From CALOFP01 sp942492635 (lineage in GTDB: Bacteria > UBP6 > UBA1177 > CALOFP01): a DNA stretch of 64,000 nt. This document shows positions 62,691-64,000 of this stretch, piece by piece. The translations under genes were made by a program, and so were the position numbers. The notes beneath the pieces are model-generated. The model had not been told where the DNA came from and did not search any database. It saw only the letters and a program-made list of their open reading frames with translations. The stretch is from NCBI GenBank assembly GCA_942492635.1, contig CALOFP010000002.1, positions 1,178,001 through 1,242,000 of the forward strand, read 5' to 3'. Each line of letters starts with the position of its first letter. Positions within the stretch are counted from its first letter, which is position 1.

Positions 62691-63326
62691 ATGAAAAAAC
62701 TTCTCATATGGGATTTCGACAACACAATCGCGTATAGAACTCCGGGTATGTGGCACGCGGCAATGGTTGAAGCTATCGCCGGCGACCAACCAGAACTGAA
62801 CGGTAAAGTTAATAAGTTAAAACCCTTTTTGATGAGCGGATTCCCTTGGCATGATCCTGAAAAGGAGCATACTGATATTAAAACTCCTGAGCAATGGTGG
62901 GAAAATCTCTTTCCCGTTTTTATGGATGCATTCTGCTCCATTGGAATATCTAGAAATAGATCCCAGGAACTCTGCACAGATGTTCGTAATATCTACATAA
63001 ATCCAAACTATTGGAAACTTTTTGACGATACCGAATTTACTCTCAAAACATTGTCCGAAAGAGGGTGGACCCACGTAATTCTTTCCAACCATGTTCCGGA
63101 ACTTGAGTCGATTGTCGAAGCACTGGGAATTCGAAAATACTTTGAAAATATTTTCAATTCTGCAATAACCGGATATGAAAAGCCGAATAGAAAAGCATTT
63201 GAAATTGTTCTCAGTGAGTATCCTGATTGTGAACGAAGAATAATGATCGGGGATAGTTTGAGAGCCGACATAAAAGGGGCGGAAAGTGTCGGTATCGGTA
63301 CGGTTTGGGTAAACAGAAATAGGTAG
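62691..63326 (+). CDS. HAD-superfamily hydrolase (probable phosphatase)
   Basis: A 211-residue cytoplasmic enzyme. HAD motifs are intact: motif I WDFDNTIAY with nucleophile Asp and acid Asp, motif II ILSNH, motif III Lys in GYEKPNRKAFE and motif IV MIGDSLRADIKGAESVG. A cap of about 80 residues is inserted after motif I (HAAMVEAIAG... EQWWENLFPVFMDAF), as in phosphoglycolate-phosphatase-like C1 caps. It starts 4 bases after the hydrolase gene with a short AAGGT site, so translational coupling is likely. Substrate unknown. Confidence 0.85.
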   Translation: MKKLLIWDFDNTIAYRTPGMWHAAMVEAIAGDQPELNGKVNKLKPFLMSGFPWHDPEKEHTDIKTPEQWWENLFPVFMDAFCSIGISRNRSQELCTDVRNIYINPNYWKLFDDTEFTLKTLSERGWTHVILSNHVPELESIVEALGIRKYFENIFNSAITGYEKPNRKAFEIVLSEYPDCERRIMIGDSLRADIKGAESVGIGTVWVNRNR

Positions 63327-63332
63327 AGGACG

Positions 63333-64000
63333 ATGAAAATAATAGATCTTACACCGGAAAACATTTCCGATTACGGGGTTTGCGGCTACAAGGATGTCAA
63401 AAAACATGTGGAACTTAGAAATAAGATTGAATGGTTTAAAAGGTACCATCCGAAAGGGCTGAGGATAAAGATTGTAATTTCTGAAGAGGGTGGTTATCAG
63501 GGAATGCTCGAATATATCCCCGGTGAATTTGCACATCGTCCGGTAGATGCCAGAGGGTATATGTTTATCCACTGTGTCTTTGTCGGAATAAAAAAAGAAT
63601 TTAAATCGAGAGGTTACGCTTCGGCCTTAATTGACGAATGTGAGAAGGAGGCAAAGGAGAAGGGGATGCTCGGTGTTGCCGTTGTGACTCGAAAAGGTTC
63701 TTTCATGGTGCACAACACAATCTTCCTCAAGAAAGGTTTTCAGATTGTGGATAGAGCAAAGCCGGACTTTGACCTGCTGGTGAAAAAATTTGATGAAAAA
63801 TCAGAAAATCCAAAATTTAAACTCGGAGATCCAAAGAAATACGGTGAAGGAATCACGATACTCCGCTCTGTTCAATGCCCCTACACAGAAAAGAATGTGA
63901 AAGCTATTTTGCAAACTGCTGAAACAAAGTTCGGTCTCAAAACAAGATTGATAGATGTCAATGATTCGGAATCGGCCCAAAATTCGCCATCTCCGTTCGG
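63333..64000 (+). CDS. GNAT acetyltransferase with YoaP-like C-terminal domain, 3' end missing
   Basis: The frame starts at an ATG preceded by GTAGAGGA, 6 bases after the HAD gene, and stays open to the edge of the window (222 codons seen). Residues 1-150 form a GNAT domain: HCVFVGIKKEFKSRGYASALIDECEKEAKEKG is the acetyl-CoA motif, MVHNTIFLKKGFQIV motif B. From about 170 the pattern ILRSVQCPYTEKNVK...AQNSP resembles the YoaP domain found after GNAT domains. Together with the three preceding genes it completes the visible operon. Substrate unknown. Confidence 0.8.
   Translation, partial: MKIIDLTPENISDYGVCGYKDVKKHVELRNKIEWFKRYHPKGLRIKIVISEEGGYQGMLEYIPGEFAHRPVDARGYMFIHCVFVGIKKEFKSRGYASALIDECEKEAKEKGMLGVAVVTRKGSFMVHNTIFLKKGFQIVDRAKPDFDLLVKKFDEKSENPKFKLGDPKKYGEGITILRSVQCPYTEKNVKAILQTAETKFGLKTRLIDVNDSESAQNSPSPF

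Overview
The window looks like chromosomal DNA of a Gram-negative (diderm) bacterium. It encodes an OmpA-family outer-membrane protein, a second predicted outer-membrane barrel, several lobox-type lipoproteins (Cys after LSC/AGC/SAC motifs) and three giant secreted proteins. Housekeeping genes (lon, thiL, polA, prs, purC, an RlmI-type methyltransferase, tRNA-Asn) are ordinary, and no phage, transposase or CRISPR array was seen. The mix of thrombospondin type 3 repeats, Kazal domains, many lipoproteins and Cys-containing C-terminal sorting tails recalls Myxococcota/deltaproteobacterial-type genomes. No marker here fixes the lineage, so this is a weak inference.

Layout. 1-1.3 kb: end of a HEAT-repeat gene overlapping a cyclic-nucleotide-binding gene. 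1.4-3.9 kb: metallo-beta-lactamase/rhodanese fusion (minus), a small CxxC protein and a nitrilase-family amidohydrolase. 4.5-6.7 kb: ClC chloride transporter with CBS and RCK_C-like regulatory domains. 6.8-8.3 kb: small lipoprotein and a secreted tandem Kazal inhibitor with a strong hairpin terminator. 8.4-11.3 kb: HD-GYP protein and two overlapping DMT transporters. 11.5-15.6 kb (minus): hsp20-lon-thiL-DUF192 operon with a plausible sigma70 promoter. 15.8-26.9 kb: PocR-domain histidine kinase (minus), a 2284-residue secreted repeat protein (plus), and a hybrid kinase with a degenerate ATP-binding domain (minus). 27.7-34.4 kb: YitT-family protein, tRNA-Asn, outer-membrane protein, YciB-like protein and polA. 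34.7-42.3 kb: lipoprotein, rlmI-like gene, prs-purC, then a YD-repeat-like lipoprotein beside a decayed paralogue. 42.7-56.3 kb (minus): surface locus with two giant Ig/cadherin/TSP3 proteins around an OmpA-TSP3 protein. 57-64 kb: S41 protease lipoprotein, two paralogous double-GNAT proteins, and a tight gene run (S51-like peptidase, alpha/beta hydrolase with a SAM-HAT-like C-terminus, HAD phosphatase, GNAT-YoaP) that leaves the window.

Working together. The 42.7-56.3 kb block is best read as a cell-surface assembly: long calcium-binding rods carrying a GGCS-helix-RR/KK tail, with a peptidoglycan-binding OmpA protein translationally coupled to the larger rod. The 2284-residue protein carries the same GGGCS motif but ends five residues later without a helix. 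The hsp20-lon pair is a protein quality-control unit. The 58.5-64 kb enzymes look like a small-molecule modification or detoxification set whose substrate cannot be read from sequence.

The most notable items are the shared GGCS tail and its truncated version, the 150-160-residue calcium-loop repeat of the 2284-residue protein, the duplicated 8-cysteine Kazal module, the hydrolase/SAM-HAT-like fusion, a 22-bp-arm hairpin just upstream of the S41 gene, and a paralogue with a readable nonsense mutation and frameshift.
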